This document shows positions 1-13,201 of a stretch of DNA of 64,000 bases, in pieces; within the stretch, counting starts at the first letter, position 1, and every line of letters begins with the position of its first letter. The notes under the pieces are model-generated. The model did no database searches. It saw only the letters and a program-made list of their open reading frames with translations, and had not been told where the DNA came from. Location of the stretch: positions 1 through 64,000 of the forward strand of contig QLIY01000580.1 of NCBI GenBank assembly GCA_003260075.1, written 5' to 3'. Source of the DNA: Phallusia mammillata. Taxonomy: Eukaryota > Chordata > Ascidiacea > Phlebobranchia > Ascidiidae. A program made the translations under genes and the position numbers.

Positions 1-189
1 TACAATATTTTGTTTTCTCCTATAACGACTTTCCAACTTTCATTACATTTCACCTATAGTTTTTCCTCTCTTAGGATTGGTGTTTTAATGATTTTAATGA
101 TGCATCGTCTTTTATTGAAATAAATATGCTCTTTTTCAGTCAGAGAAATATAAAGTTTGTGAATGACATAAATCATTACCCCCCCCCCC

Positions 190-268
190 TGTTATACACA
201 GGTGCGGCCCGCGATCTAATATTGGCTATTGTATTTGCCCCCACAGCAACAAAGGTTGCCCACCCCTG
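190..268 (-). mobile_element. Truncated hAT-type element, one end only
   Basis: GGTTGCCCACCCCTG at 254-268 is the reverse complement of the CAGGGGTGGGCAACC terminus common in animal hAT elements, and an inner GCGGCCCGC motif fits the same family. No partner terminus is seen; the element stops at the C run at 179-189. GTCTAGAC at 269-276 would be the target-site side. Confidence 0.5.
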
Positions 269-276
269 GTCTAGAC

Positions 277-1342
277 AATAAACCCAATGCAAAAATGCAA
301 AAAAAAAACTTGCATTCACTATGATTTGCAATTATATACCGAGTCACTGTCCGCAAACAAACGTTGTTTAAACGCGAAACAACTTTTAGCCTGGTCATTT
401 CTCACAATAAAAGGCTTATTGTTTCACTGAACTTGGCCGTCGGCATCTTGTAAACCTCCCGCGGCCCCACTCGGCTTCACATCTCCGCCACACTCACTAC
501 AAAGACCCTGTCGGCCTCTTTACCGCACGGAAGCTAACATACAATCAACAAACGTGGCACTCAAAACTTACCAACAAAGCCTTAAATCCCGATTCATCAC
601 ATACTGCGGGTGCCCCCTCTCTCCCTCCCACTGGAGCACGCGCGTACATCATAGCCAGTGACGTAACAATGGCATTGGATTGTTTGCGCATCGTGTTCGC
701 GCAGCAGGCGCTTATCTGCCACAGCTATTGTGTGCTGTTCAAGCCGCAAGTTTATTCGCGGATTATCTAAAGTGCCGCTTTCCATCAATCGTCATCTCGC
801 CTCTATTGTGACGTACCATGCGTTGCGTCATCACACGTCATTGTCGCTTACACCTCGTTTTAATTTGCCGCACGTTTTTGCCCACCGTGTGTGGAAAATT
901 GATTAACGCGAGTATTAGGTTATATTGCACGCTCTTCTCCACGCAGCCTCTGACGCAGGGTTTAGAAACCGATAGCCTGATTTGAGAAACGACAACATAA
1001 AAATTTAAAACGCGTAAATACGTGTTGTGGTTGTAGTGACGGATCGGCTGTAACTTCCTGTTTTCACATTCCTGTTTTCCAAAAACATTTTTACGTTCTT
1101 AAGCTATGTGGCTGTTGTCCACATGCCTTAAAGAGGCAACTTGTGGAAAAACAATTTTATGGACCAAATATTTGTTAGTGCAACCGGAGTGGGTTAAATT
1201 TAACTATCAGGCCCACTTCAATACGCCCTTTGGTTTTGACTTCTTAAACGGGATAAGAAAAGCTAAATACCGGACCATTGGAACGAAATAGGCTAATTTT
1301 ATTCCGATACATTGGTCTGGCAGTCCAATCCACAAGTATTGT
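277..1342. other. No gene recognised
   Basis: Contains a GC-richer block at about 430-960 with short ORFs on both strands and no recognisable domain. Nothing else supported. Confidence 0.5.
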
Positions 1343-1514
1343 TACAATATTTTGTTTTCTCCTATAACGACTTTCCAACTTTCATTACATGTCACCTATA
1401 GTTTTTCCTCCTCGGATTGGTGTTTTAATGTTTTTAATGATGCATCGTCTTTTATTGAAATAAATATGCTCTTTTTTCAGTCAGAGAAAGTTTGTGAATG
1501 ACATAAATCATTAC

Positions 1515-4500
1515 GGTGGGAAGTAACAGCCGTTATATGGTTATGGATGGTCCGGTCTTGACGTTTCTGTGGCACATTTGTGTTTTGACTTCTTTACCTT
1601 GCGCCACCTTTTGGGCGTTTTGGTGCTTTTTCAAAAGTAATAATGTTTTGTTTTAAAATATTTCTACATTAAGCATCTGTTCACAAAACTACCGTCTTTT
1701 TTTCAAATAAGCCTGAATAAATTGGGCATGCCAAATGTTAAAATACGTTTCAAAATCTACATTACTTAGGCATGAAATACAGAAAGTGGATTGCTTGTGC
1801 AACAATGATTTAAACTTTTAGAGAAACTATATAACTTCGATTTTGTCCCAAAGCCGACGTTGCATTTAATAAGTTACTGGTCCCAAATCTTTCTCGTAAA
1901 GTTGAAGACGGGAAAATTGCAACACTTTATCAATGTTAGCAATTCAAGCTGCAAACTAACCAAAACCCCCAGGCCGGCTATATTACGGTAAGTCATTTAT
2001 CATTGTTGTACGATTACGAGCGGCGGAATTTATTCAAACATTGCCTCTTGGTTATAAACCGCGAGGGCAATTGACACCTCTTTTGTGAACTGTGTTGGCA
2101 CTGATGTCATGTACAGCGCAAGGGGTAATACAAACTTCCTTTTTATTTCCCGTGTGGACTTGCGGCTTGGTTTTATTACCACCGCGTGCGAGCAAGAGCG
2201 ATTTCTCATCCCCGGGGGGTCGCGTTTTACTTACCCCGAACCCAACCCTTGTGGAAATTTATTGTTTCAAAATGAAACTTCGCTTCACGAAGGCGTGTCA
2301 ACATGTTTTCGTGCAATGTTTCAAACAGATTTGAACGTCGATTTTCAAACAGATTGAACGTCGAGATATGATGTGGTGTCCTTCCACGCACAACGCAGCT
2401 GAACTGAATTCAAAGTCGAAAGACAAAAAAATAAAGATAAGATAAAACTTTAGCAATTCAACATTCAGTCCCACCAAATGACTGACCAACAGTATTTACT
2501 TACGCCTTATTCACACAACAAAACCACTTGGGGCGCTCGTGACTTGCATCTGGCTTTACGACGATGTGCGTAGCAAACTTGTGACGTTGAATATGTTGTC
2601 CAACCAGTCGTTGACAATTCGTCACAAAATCCTGTACCTACTGCGGATACAGAAGTTTTTATAGACTGCATTTGCTCGAACAACTAAACATAACAGCGCG
2701 AAGGGCGTATAAGGGGCGCGATTATAGACCTGTTGTTGTTTAACTTGTGGTCGGACCACCCTCGATTGTCTGAAAGCTTCGGAATTCGTCTTCGTTTACA
2801 ATTAACAACTAACCCACATTGTTTTCTCAGCTGAGAATTCCGGTAATTCAGCTTGAACTTGCGTTGCTTTAGCTGTTATTTTGATTTATTGCATCCGAGA
2901 AAAGCCGAGGAAAAAGCTACCAATATTTATCAAAATTTTCTTTGTCTCCTTCGTACGAAAAAATCCTTAACTGTTTTGCGTCGAATCATTCAGTATGACG
3001 ATTTTTTCATAATTGTTTTTTTTTTCGGGGGTGTGATGAAAAGGTACATATATGGCAAATCAACAGTCGTGGCACAATGAGCAAAAATTCTGTTCAATTC
3101 GATACAAAGTACTTTTGCAATTAAAGTGACGAGTACCAGCGTAGAAAAAATTGCTCATTGATAACATCACAACAGAGTCATTATGTATTTTTGGTACTTC
3201 CTAGACTTAATAAAAACCATTTTATTTTAGACTCCGTAATTTCTGATAAGTGATTAGAAACTGACCCATTTGGTGAAAGTGTCCGTATTAGTTGTCGTGT
3301 TCACATTGTCATTTTTTTGCAAAAACTGTGTTGCTCTATTTTGGAGTTATGTAATTTCCGACATTGATAGTATACATCTGCAATTCCTTAATTGATGTTA
3401 TAATTGTAATAAAGTGCCAGTCTTACCTAGCAATGTAAGATGTTTCTTTTATGTCACCCCAAGGATCCACCAGAAAATTAACACATGCTATTGTGTACGT
3501 ATGTCAGGGAAACGTTGACATGTTTTACACTGAGACATTGTGTAACTTTTCCATAACAACTGACACCTGGAAATGCGAATCTGTGTGTCTATACCAAGTC
3601 AAATCGTAAATCAACAATTAACAAAAAACTTTTATTTTGAAACGGTGTGAACTTTAAGAATGCAGAGCGGAAAATTCTCAGAACTCACTTGACTAGAATT
3701 GGAAATGGTAGAAAGCAAACAACAAAACGACCATCCGAGCAATTAAACAGTCGTAGAAAAGGTTCAAGGACCTCGAGATTGCTCAAATGTAATACTTAAC
3801 CAAATACTTTGCAATTGTCCCCAGATTTAAGGGCGATTTTCGATTCGTCGTAAATTTATGTCACAATTCAAACCTTTTGCGTTTTTTTATTTCTAAACAT
3901 TCCGTTTGAGATTTTTCAACTTTTTTATTCCATGACTCAAAAATTTGTGCACAATCAGAGTGTGGAAACCACATAAAATTGTAAAACAATAAATAACAAA
4001 CAATTGTAATTCTTATGCCATAATAAAAATACCACCTGTTTGTTTTATTATGTAGTAAATTTCAAAAACCTATAATCAACCACAAATATATTTTTTGAAA
4101 GTTAAGAAACAAATCAACTTGGACATGGATTAAGACATTAGGAAAACCTTAATTGCACTTGGGTCATTTGAATCATTCGTGCACCTCTTAACCTTTGAAC
4201 GGAAGTTGCGGCAAGTTGACTTTAATCCATCGGTTACCGACAAAACTATATCCAAATACACGAGTATAACAATAAATGGTGATGCCTCTATTATAAATTG
4301 TATTCTTTGGGTTGCGCAACTCAAACCATTCTGTGACAAGACATTGGGGACCCCACAGTATGGTTTACGAGAGTCAAGCAAATAAAGCATCACCTGTAAA
4401 ATCGACGGCTGAACAAATGAACCCGAAACTTAAGGTATTCTTTCAGAAATTTAAAGGGAAGCACATACAATGCCAGTACCAAGTTATATTTCTGCAACAA

Positions 4501-6027
4501 AATTTTGACACAAAATTTGTTTCAACTTAAAAACATGCTGTTGAATGAAAATTATAAACTGTAACAAAATCAATTATTACACAAACATTGCCTAAATGTT
4601 TTCTTTTCATTTTTTGTGATTAATCATTCGCATGAACAACAAACTGTTACATTTTAGAACGCTGCAAAGTAAGTTATTCAAAGCACACGTTACTGGGCTG
4701 ACCTGGGTGAGCAAAAGTCCACGTTTACTCAGAACCAGATGCTTTACGGCGACTCGTTGAGACGCCGACAGCCGCAGTTTGGCCAGGGATCAATCGGCCC
4801 GCCCCACTCCAATGACACTGCGCCACGATTTACTACCACCCAAGTACGTCATAGCGATCTTTGCACACCAACCTTGTCTGATTGCCGAATGGATTCGAAT
4901 TTGCCGACTCACAGCTGCTAAACCTGCTGGGCTCTTGCTCGTAAATTCAGGTTGGTGTTTCGTGACAAGAAACTTTACGACAGGACATCGGCCCCACGAT
5001 TAAACTCTGTTGAATTGATTTGATGCCATGTGTTTGATAACTCTCTGTTTGGCGCGTGCCGGTGTTTAAAGTTCGATCAACAAATGCATCAATTGCAATT
5101 TAAGTTGACTTTTAACTGTTTATGAAGTGATGTTAGGTCACGTCCGAATTCAAATCGTCTACATTTTTTTGAACCGTGTAATAGTGAAATAACAATACAA
5201 AAGGGTTTGGAAGGGTTGGATTGTTATTTTACTTTTAACTATTTTCTTAAAATTGCTTTTCCTTTTTCGCTAAAATCAGGGTGAAGTCTCATGTTCTTTC
5301 GCAGGTCCTGCTATGTGTTTCATAACAGTTCTGTGAAATGATTGTTGCGAGCAATTTTCGACATTTAAAAATCCATCCGTCCCACCAACGCATTAGCACG
5401 CAACGTGAATCTGTATTATCAGTTATGTGCAACAATTCAAAATGATTATCTTTCTGGCTTAACCCCGCTTATGTTAAGCAAGGTAGATTCGCAGCAAATC
5501 GTCTAAAACCCACATTCTCTTCAGTCGTGTATTTGCGGTAGGCAAAAATAAAGTTGGACGAATGTGTTATTCCTTCACTTTTCTGTGAAGTGGGATCTAG
5601 TCGTGATGAAGATCTTCAACTAACATTTACAGGACGTCGGAGACACTACATGCTCGATCACGACGGGATTTTAAATGCCAAGAGTTGATCCAGGCACAAA
5701 TATGAAGCTGAAATTGCGGGTGGGAAGGGTCTAAATTTCGCACGCAAGTAGACGCGGTCACTGCATGAACAATTGTTTGCCCAGGGATCGGATGTAAGCA
5801 TGATAAACGCGCAAGAAATGACGCTGCTTAAGTCTATCATCATGTGTTTGAGATAAGAAACAGTCTGCAGAGAGCTTGTATCCTTTCTAGCCTGTTTTGT
5901 TTCATTTACAAGGCCTGTTTAAATGATGTTCGCGTTGGTTTGGAATCGTGCTCGACCTTCGTGCAATCACTTTACCGAAATTTGAACTTCATTGACGTGT
6001 TTCCTAATTTCAGGTAAACGTATTTGC
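1515..6027. other. No gene confirmed
   Basis: Mostly AT-rich with short ORFs. A short direct duplication of about 22 bases lies at 2320-2362. Two exon-like open segments with compatible phases (4359-4434 and 4733-4843) are described under findings but match no family I know. Confidence 0.5.
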
Positions 6028-6035
6028 CCCTAATA

Positions 6036-6430
6036 CAGCGGTTCTCAAACTGGGGTCCGCGGTCCTTTAGAGGTCCGTGAGGCAATTTTTGGGGGACCGC
6101 GAAATAGTTGAAGTAATTGTACAATCTTTTTTGGCGTCAGTTTGTGTCACTGAATAAGTTTAAATCAAAGTAGAATTTACTGTCTCCATTGTTGAACAAT
6201 AGCCTTTATTGCATGACAACTAACAAAAATGCAATTGTTCGCGCACAATTGTAATGTTTTTTTTTGTCTTGTCTGTGATGTCACAAGCTGTATTTTGCAT
6301 AACTAGCTAAAATCCTGCAATCAATTTTCGTTTTTCTGAAATACACATTCAGGCTTAAGGACCGCGAGTCCTTGAAATATTGGCAAAGGGACCGTTTTAA
6401 AAAAATAAAGAAAAAGTTTGAGAACCACTG
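6036..6430. mobile_element. Non-autonomous hAT element (MITE), 395 bp
   Basis: Terminal inverted repeats CAGCGGTTCTCAAACT (6036-6051) and AGTTTGAGAACCACTG (6415-6430) are complementary with one mismatch. They are flanked by an exact 8-bp target duplication CCCTAATA at 6028-6035 and 6431-6438. An 8-bp duplication and CAG-ending termini are hAT hallmarks. The subterminal GGTCCGCGGTCC region is paired with GGACCGCGAGTCC near the other end. It encodes no transposase, so it must be mobilised in trans. Confidence 0.93.
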
Positions 6431-8062
6431 CCCTAATAGGTGCGAAGTTCGGCGTCCAGGTTTAAAATCTTGCAAAGTGTCAGGGTTTCAACCTATTTTC
6501 TACACATTTGTGTCACATTTTTCTCCTGTATGTATTTTTAACGTTTGCACCAAATTCCGGCGATTGTGTCCACCAAGTGCTGGACCGAGCAAACAAACAA
6601 AAAGTAGTTTATGGAAATTTGGCGAAATATGGCACTGATTATAAAACGTTGTCCCCAAATTAAGTTAAAATTTGGAAATTCATCTTCGTAAACAAACGGT
6701 GTCTTCTTAGAAAAACAAGCAACCTGTCAACAAACGACTTATGTCCAAGTTTGTTTGTCTCCCTAACTTAGTTAAGAGACCACAAAAGTCAAAAGTACCT
6801 CAACTAGTTTAACCTCGGCGTAGTAAGTTTTTAAACTACCAGCACCTATCATCCTATTTGCCGGAACGGGAATTTCGGCCTCCAATTATTTAAAAAAAGA
6901 AGCGTGTTACAGAAAAACAAACAAGGTGGAAACAAGATGTGCACGAGTTGCGATAAAAACAAATCTGGACGCTGATTAGTAAACGAGCAAAATGTTTGGT
7001 TACAAAATCCACACCAGGAACTAAATTTAATGCGCTTGGAAAGGAGCCATTGCTCATTTACTCTTTACTTCCCTTCTCGCAGTGGTTTATATCACCCAAC
7101 AAAAAACATCCGCTTTACATTAGGCGACAATTAAAGTCCGATGACAGATGATTCTAAAATCAAGCGCAAGAATTGCAGTCTTCAAAAAGCGTTACGCCGA
7201 CGTGGACCTGGCAAGTTTCAAACCCAATCCGATTTAGCCCACTTCTTTGGCCACCGTGACTAGTGCGGGTGGTCCGGGCTCCTATGTGGGTGGGGGCTTC
7301 TAATTGTTTGTGATGGTTGTCAATGGTTTCTCACTTTTTACCAGGAGCCGTAAATTGTTCACTAATCCCGTGTTTTCAACGTTAAAACAGCATAAGCGGA
7401 TGCTCGGCTGATCCCACACTTTTCCATCATCACTCCAACTCATCAAATGTTCACTACAGCGCTACCGGTTCAAGTTGGGTGTATTAGAAGCTTAAGTTGT
7501 AAGCGAATTTCATGTATGCAAATTGTTTTTGACTACCTTTTGTTGTTGTGGTTGTATTAAGTGGAACGAAACTCTTTATTTGGTAGTCTGATACTAAAAA
7601 AATCGGGTTTCATTTTGGCACATCGCTCTAAGAACATAAAAAAGAGCTGTTTTCATAAGATACGCCCGAAATTTACACCACACGTGGCACTGTTGAGTAA
7701 TTGCTTTTCTTTGTTTTTAGAATTTTTACGACAAAGTAAAACTACAAATCAAGTTTTGCGGACACTATATGCTATGGATTTAACTTTTATGTCAGGTCTG
7801 GTTGAAAAGGTAGCGTAACATTACACCTCAAGTAACAAACTAGTTGTCTGGAATTCAATCTACAAACATGTAGTTTTAAATAGGTGGTAACAGTGAACAG
7901 TTCGTTATACTAGTGTTTTGTTTGGAACTAATTATTTTTCCAGCAAAACACTTGTTTTACCACAAACGACATTTTCGTATTTGTGGGCAAGTCAATCAGG
8001 ATTAGGTAAAAAGTAGTTGCATAAAGTCAAACTGTCACGGTTCATCGGTCTAGAAATATGCG

Positions 8063-8093
8063 CACGTGACGTCAGCTACTTTTAATGACGTCA
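8063..8093. promoter_or_regulatory. Composite E-box and paired CRE sites
   Basis: CACGTG (8063-8068) overlaps TGACGTCA (8067-8074), and a second full TGACGTCA lies at 8086-8093, 19 bases away start to start. These are the consensus sites of bHLH/USF-type and CREB/ATF-type factors. No gene start is recognised nearby, so the target is unknown. Confidence 0.4.
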
Positions 8094-10375
8094 GTGTTTC
8101 CAGGACAGCAACCAAATTCTGGTGTTAGTTGCAACATGTTTTGCCCAAACTTTGCCCCCTACCCCAAACGACACCGTCGATATCTGAGTTTGGCTGATGC
8201 GGCGTAAGACCCACGTGCTTGTGGTTGTTTGTGGCATTTTGTGGTCACTTGTTGTTGCGCGCACCTGCCATAAATTCTGGCTAAACCATCTTGTAAGTTG
8301 AATTCTTTAACAGCGTAAATTTTCAACAGATTTTTTAGTGAACTTGTTTGACACATTTTTTCTGAAGATTATGATAAGTTGAAAACAAAACCATTGCACT
8401 GTTAGTCCTTATTTAAGTCACTCAAACGAAAATCGTAAGGGTTACTTCACTTTTGGACAGTAATTGTCAGAAAAAAGACCCAAAAAACTCTTCGTAGAAA
8501 CGATTTTTCAATTAATGCGTTTCAACAATTTGCAGAAGCTTTTTGAAACGTGTACCACAGCACGTAAGATAATGCAGCCGACTTTTGAAGAGTAGAATTT
8601 GTACAGGGTAAACCCTTCACCGTGTTTTATGTTTACTCCCTCAGTCCTAACAATGCGTCACTTAGCCCCCCAAAATAAGGTTTGAGTCTTTTTTCGCTTG
8701 TACCCCTTTTCTCATGACATAACGGGGCCCATTGACCGCGCGGGCTCTTTGATCGAGCGGCTGCTGCCAAAGTCCCGGAGCCCGAGAAAGAAGCATTGTG
8801 TTGAGTTTACCTCTAAGCTGTTAATTAACCGTGGCAATGTAAAGCTTGGGGGCACTCCAAGTACAGTGGATCGTTTGTAATGAAGTTACCACTGCGCGTG
8901 CGCGACCGGATCACGGTTTTTAGGCCCCTGTAACACGAGGTTACGTTAAAATATTTGTTTGGTGATGTCAGAAGTTAAGCAACTATTATTTTTTCCTTGT
9001 TGGTTGTGGTATTGTTTATTGTTACAGGAGTCTTTGGAACAGATAATGCACGGTAAAGAGTTCTCGCCATTGTATTTTTGTTCCCCTTTGCGCCCTAAAC
9101 CAGTTAAATAAGGTTTCATACCAAGTATAGTCATTAACATCAAATGCTTTGAGCGAAAAAATGTTTTTACTAAAATTTATGTCAGTTGTAAGATGATCTT
9201 TGTTATACCTTTCATGTAATTATAGCACAATGTTTAATTTAGTATTTGTCTTTCGTCTTTAGAATATTCTGTCACTAGAAAAATGCGTCCTCAGGTTTAA
9301 TTTAAGCAAACCCCAAAACTAAACAATCGCTTGGACGTTCAAGAAGTTAACGAAGAATTCTACATATCAACTCAGTCAAATGCCAAATTGCCGGTTTGCC
9401 GGTTAAATTCGTGGGATGTGATAGGCGCCCGAAATGACCAAAATAGAGACTGGTCCACCTGTGTCTATCGACTCAAAATCAATGACCCGTCGTGTCTTAA
9501 GGTTGCAACTTGATCGGGAGTTAACGCACGTTGTGCATCAAATGACCGCTAAGCCTCACTTACTGAAATCTCTTCAAGCACTCCAAAGACTGCAGCGGTG
9601 TCGAAGGTCAGGATACCCAAACGCAATGTTGCTCTATTTTATTTCTCTTTTTGTCTCCTATTCTTCACATGACGAAACGTGCATTAGTTTCTCTTCCCAA
9701 ATGCCTTTTTCTTTACAATCCCCTTTTTCATTTTCTCTCTTTTTCATTTCAGTCTGACAGCATACACCTGTTGACGAAATAGCCCCTTGACGTAACCTTA
9801 TCCTGGTCAATGGAGAAAATCATCTAGTTGGTTCTTGTACAACAAGTCAATCCGGTTTATTGAAATCTACAAAGGTCTGAATATACAGAACTGGTGAGCC
9901 AAAAACACATTAGGGGCAACAGGCGGCGTAACAGGTAATTTTTCCAGTGTCGGAGATCGACTGTCAACAGGGATTATACCAACAATCAGGTTTGAATCGT
10001 CTTTTCGCCAACTGCCGAGTCATTCACGTATTTTGACTGGTATTTTTTGACTCGTATCTTTGTGTTGTTGCTTTGATATATCTGTGGAAATTGTTTTCAG
10101 GATCACAATTTATTTCGGTTACGGTTCAAGTATTTTGAAAATGTTAATTACACTTTGCACATATAAAATTCTTTGATACCGATAGATTGTTAAAAAGTTC
10201 AGCGTTTGCAACCAAATTCTAATTAATATCCCTGAAAGCAACCGTTCACACAGCCCTCAAGTTGCATTGAAACATATTTTCGTTTCGCGCTTTGTTTAAC
10301 TCATCAACCTCCGTTTAAAATTTATCGACAATTGAGTACCTCGCTTTGTCTACTGGGACACGTTTCCACTAGGTG

Positions 10376-10392
10376 GCGCCACATAAACAAAG
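10376..10392 (+). promoter_or_regulatory. CTCF-core-like motif
   Basis: CCACTAGGTGGCGCCAC fits the published bilaterian CTCF core CCASYAGRKGGC at all twelve positions. It lies in DNA with no gene. It is a motif match only; occupancy is unknown. Confidence 0.35.
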
Positions 10393-12981
10393 CCGTCAGA
10401 TTGTTTCGTCACAAGGCCTATCTCATCGCCATCTGGTCACACTTCAATGATTATAAGCGTGCAACCTCTTAGGTAACTCCTATTTTAGGGCGAGAAACTT
10501 TTTCGTCTTTTTTCCGTAAAACGCTACCTAATGACAATTTTGCCTCTTTCTTTTGATTTCATTGTTTCACGATCTGTGTCAACCAAACCTGTTTCTTCAA
10601 TTATTTAATGTTCATCGAAAAATTATCGAAATGGCTGTTTTTGTGATGGCACACTAAAAATCAATCTTCCGGCATATCAGCTGTATTCCGTTTTTTAAAC
10701 CAGAGAAAAATTGATTAAATAGCCAATATATAAAACAACAACGTGAGGCTGTTTTTCTTGAGCTGTTTAAATCTACCATCAAACATAGTGGCATCGAACA
10801 TAGAATATGTAACACTAGCCATTAAATACTACAAAACTCTGTTTATAACCGGCGGCAGTCACTTGCAAAATTACCCTGTCGGTGGCACACGGTCGCCATG
10901 CAACTGCCATTCAGAAACGACACACGTGACACGTGACACAAATTATGCTATTAGCCGCGCATAAACCGGGGTTTAGCAACCGGATCTGTGTACATTTGAG
11001 TGAGATTGCCGTAAAATGGTCTTCAAATAGCTGAGAGCTTCTGTTGTGGAGAATTTGGCAGCACACTGATGTCCTTTGTGCGATATGGTGCGCTATTATT
11101 AGCAACCAGCGAAAATGCCGTAATCGGTCGATTCGGGAGCGTATTTTGAGTAATATACAAATTTACGGCAGGGGAAAAGCTAAAAGCGTTTTTATTAGTT
11201 TTGTCATAGGATTTAAGGAACGAGCAAATCACGATTTTACACGATTTGAATGCCAACAAAACGGAGCGGGTGAAGTTGACGACCATTTGTGCACAAATAA
11301 AACGACTAAAATATGTTTTCTGTGGTTTAATGTTTTTGTTTAAAATAAAATCAAAATCATTATGTCAGTTTTCGCGAAAAAACTCTTTAAAATAATTGAA
11401 ATTTTAGACAAACATTCTTTGAAAATAATCAGCAGTATCTCAAAACAAGTCTTTTTTTAGTCAAAATCCCTATCCATAGTTATAGTTTAATATGCAAAAT
11501 ATCACCTGACATATTCTTGACGACTGCTTCAATAGTGGCGACGTTTTCAAATACGCGAGGCAAACAATTTTGTGGCGTGCAAAAAGACGACCAATCTTAT
11601 GCGGGCAAAAACTTCCGATGTCACATTGTCATTTTTTGACACTTTTACAGCCAACATGACGCAGTTCTTTGATGTACGGATGAAGAAGGCAAGAAGTCCC
11701 ACCCACTTTCCTAGCAGTTGACACAAGGTTCGCTCGATGTTTTGTCACCGTCTGTCTAGCGATCACAGAGCTGTGGTCGCGCGTTTAAGGACATCAAAGC
11801 GAGAGCCAAAGTACATGAGCCTTGTTAACTGGTTCAATTTACGTTTTGACGACACATTTACGCCCCAGAGTAAGATCACGAACAAGTGGCACCCTGTTAC
11901 GACATTGGGTATGATTGTGAATTGCTTGTTTAGAGTTCCACTACTTTCTCCGTGTTTCCAGGAACATAGCGATATATTTATATTCCTACACGTGTACTAG
12001 AAGCGGCGGCGGTTTGGTTTTATGAATGGGCGTCCGACGGTGGTAAGAGGCGTGGCCGAACATAATTGGTTGTAAATCAATACAGTTTCACTTCACGACT
12101 TGGAATGCTATGATAACAAAGATTTAAAAAAAATAGATGCAAAAAAGGAAAGTTTAACTAGATGTTATAAATGCGATTTGTTAGTGCCATTGATTTAAAT
12201 TTTACTCTTCCAACTAGTTCAAACAATTCAACTAAAATGAAGTAATTTGCCAAGCAAGCTTAAGTCAGAAAAAACATAACTTTTTTTCAAATCTAATTTT
12301 TTTCAAAAGCTTAAGGTATTCGCGTTATCAATGAAGTCCTGCTTAAGCTCTTTCAAAATTGGACGTGTTAAAAATGTGTCGTTCTTTGATTTCAAGCGCA
12401 TGGTATGAGTTAACTCAAAACGAAACAAAAAAGTAGTCGAAACAACCTACAGACTACGTGGCTCCCGTAACACTTAAAATCATGAGCATGTTTTTGTTTA
12501 AGGAAAGCGAATGTTGTCTGTAATGTTTACGGATGACATCCTAAATGCTGCGGGATCATTTTTCGAGAAAACAACAAATGTCTATTTTTACATTTGGTTT
12601 ACTCGCACTTTAATGAGACCGAGGCCAAATTCAATGACTCGCTACCGTTAAAGATACATTAGTCAAATGTTTATCGGTTTAAACGTGAGTGAAGTGAGTT
12701 TAACGCCCTAAACAAGCTCTAAATATTTCAACAAACTCATGCCAAATCGCCCTTTGCTCTGATCGCTTCCTTATCAGCGGCACGATGCTGGGTGGCAATG
12801 TATAAAGTGTTTTCTGGTTGTTATTATGTATCTGTATGCTATCTGTGCCAGTAATTTCACGCTTATGGGTGTGTCGTACTAACAAATGGCTGTGATGAGA
12901 ATTTGACCACTTGCTAAACGTGTTTTAAGCTTACATACAATGATTATGCAGCGTTTGGACAGAAAACTTGAAAAATAAATA

Positions 12982-13201
12982 TTTGTTTGGTAGTGTCTGA
13001 ATTGACAACCATTGTAGTTTGAATTGCGAGAGTGATTGCCCCAAAACCTATATACCTTGATTTCTTCGCGAAAAAAAAACAGTCAGCCCCCCCCCCCTTT
13101 GTTTGGTAGTGTCTGAATTGACAACCATTGTAGTTTGAATTGCGAAAGTGATTGCCCCAAAACCTATATACCTTGATTTCTTCGCGAAAAAAAACAGTCA
13201 G
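12982..13201. repeat. Tandem duplication B with poly-C junction
   Basis: Copy 1 (12982-13086) and copy 2 (13098-13201) are about 105 bases, differing by one substitution and one A-run length. They are separated only by an 11-base C run (13087-13097) absent from both outer flanks. Confidence 0.93.

Larger units (their letters stand above)
1..1514. repeat. Direct repeat pair A (1-179 and 1343-1514) with poly-C junction
   Basis: Bases 1-179 and 1343-1514 are near-identical apart from several substitutions and short indels. The first copy ends in an 11-base C run (179-189) where the second copy continues normally into GGTGGGAAG. The 1.15 kb between them begins with a truncated hAT end and otherwise shows no gene. 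Confidence 0.85.
6439..12980. other. No gene recognised
   Basis: Short ORFs only; the best (9301-9513 and the overlapping 9434-9757, + strand) resemble protein but match nothing. Two cis-regulatory-like sites are listed separately (8063-8093, 10376-10392). A short CACGTGA tandem lies near 10924-10937. Confidence 0.5.

Noticed and set aside
9301-9757. Two overlapping protein-like + strand frames (9301-9513 and 9434-9757)
   Set aside because: Both look plausible in composition, but they overlap in different frames, match nothing and lack convincing splice boundaries.
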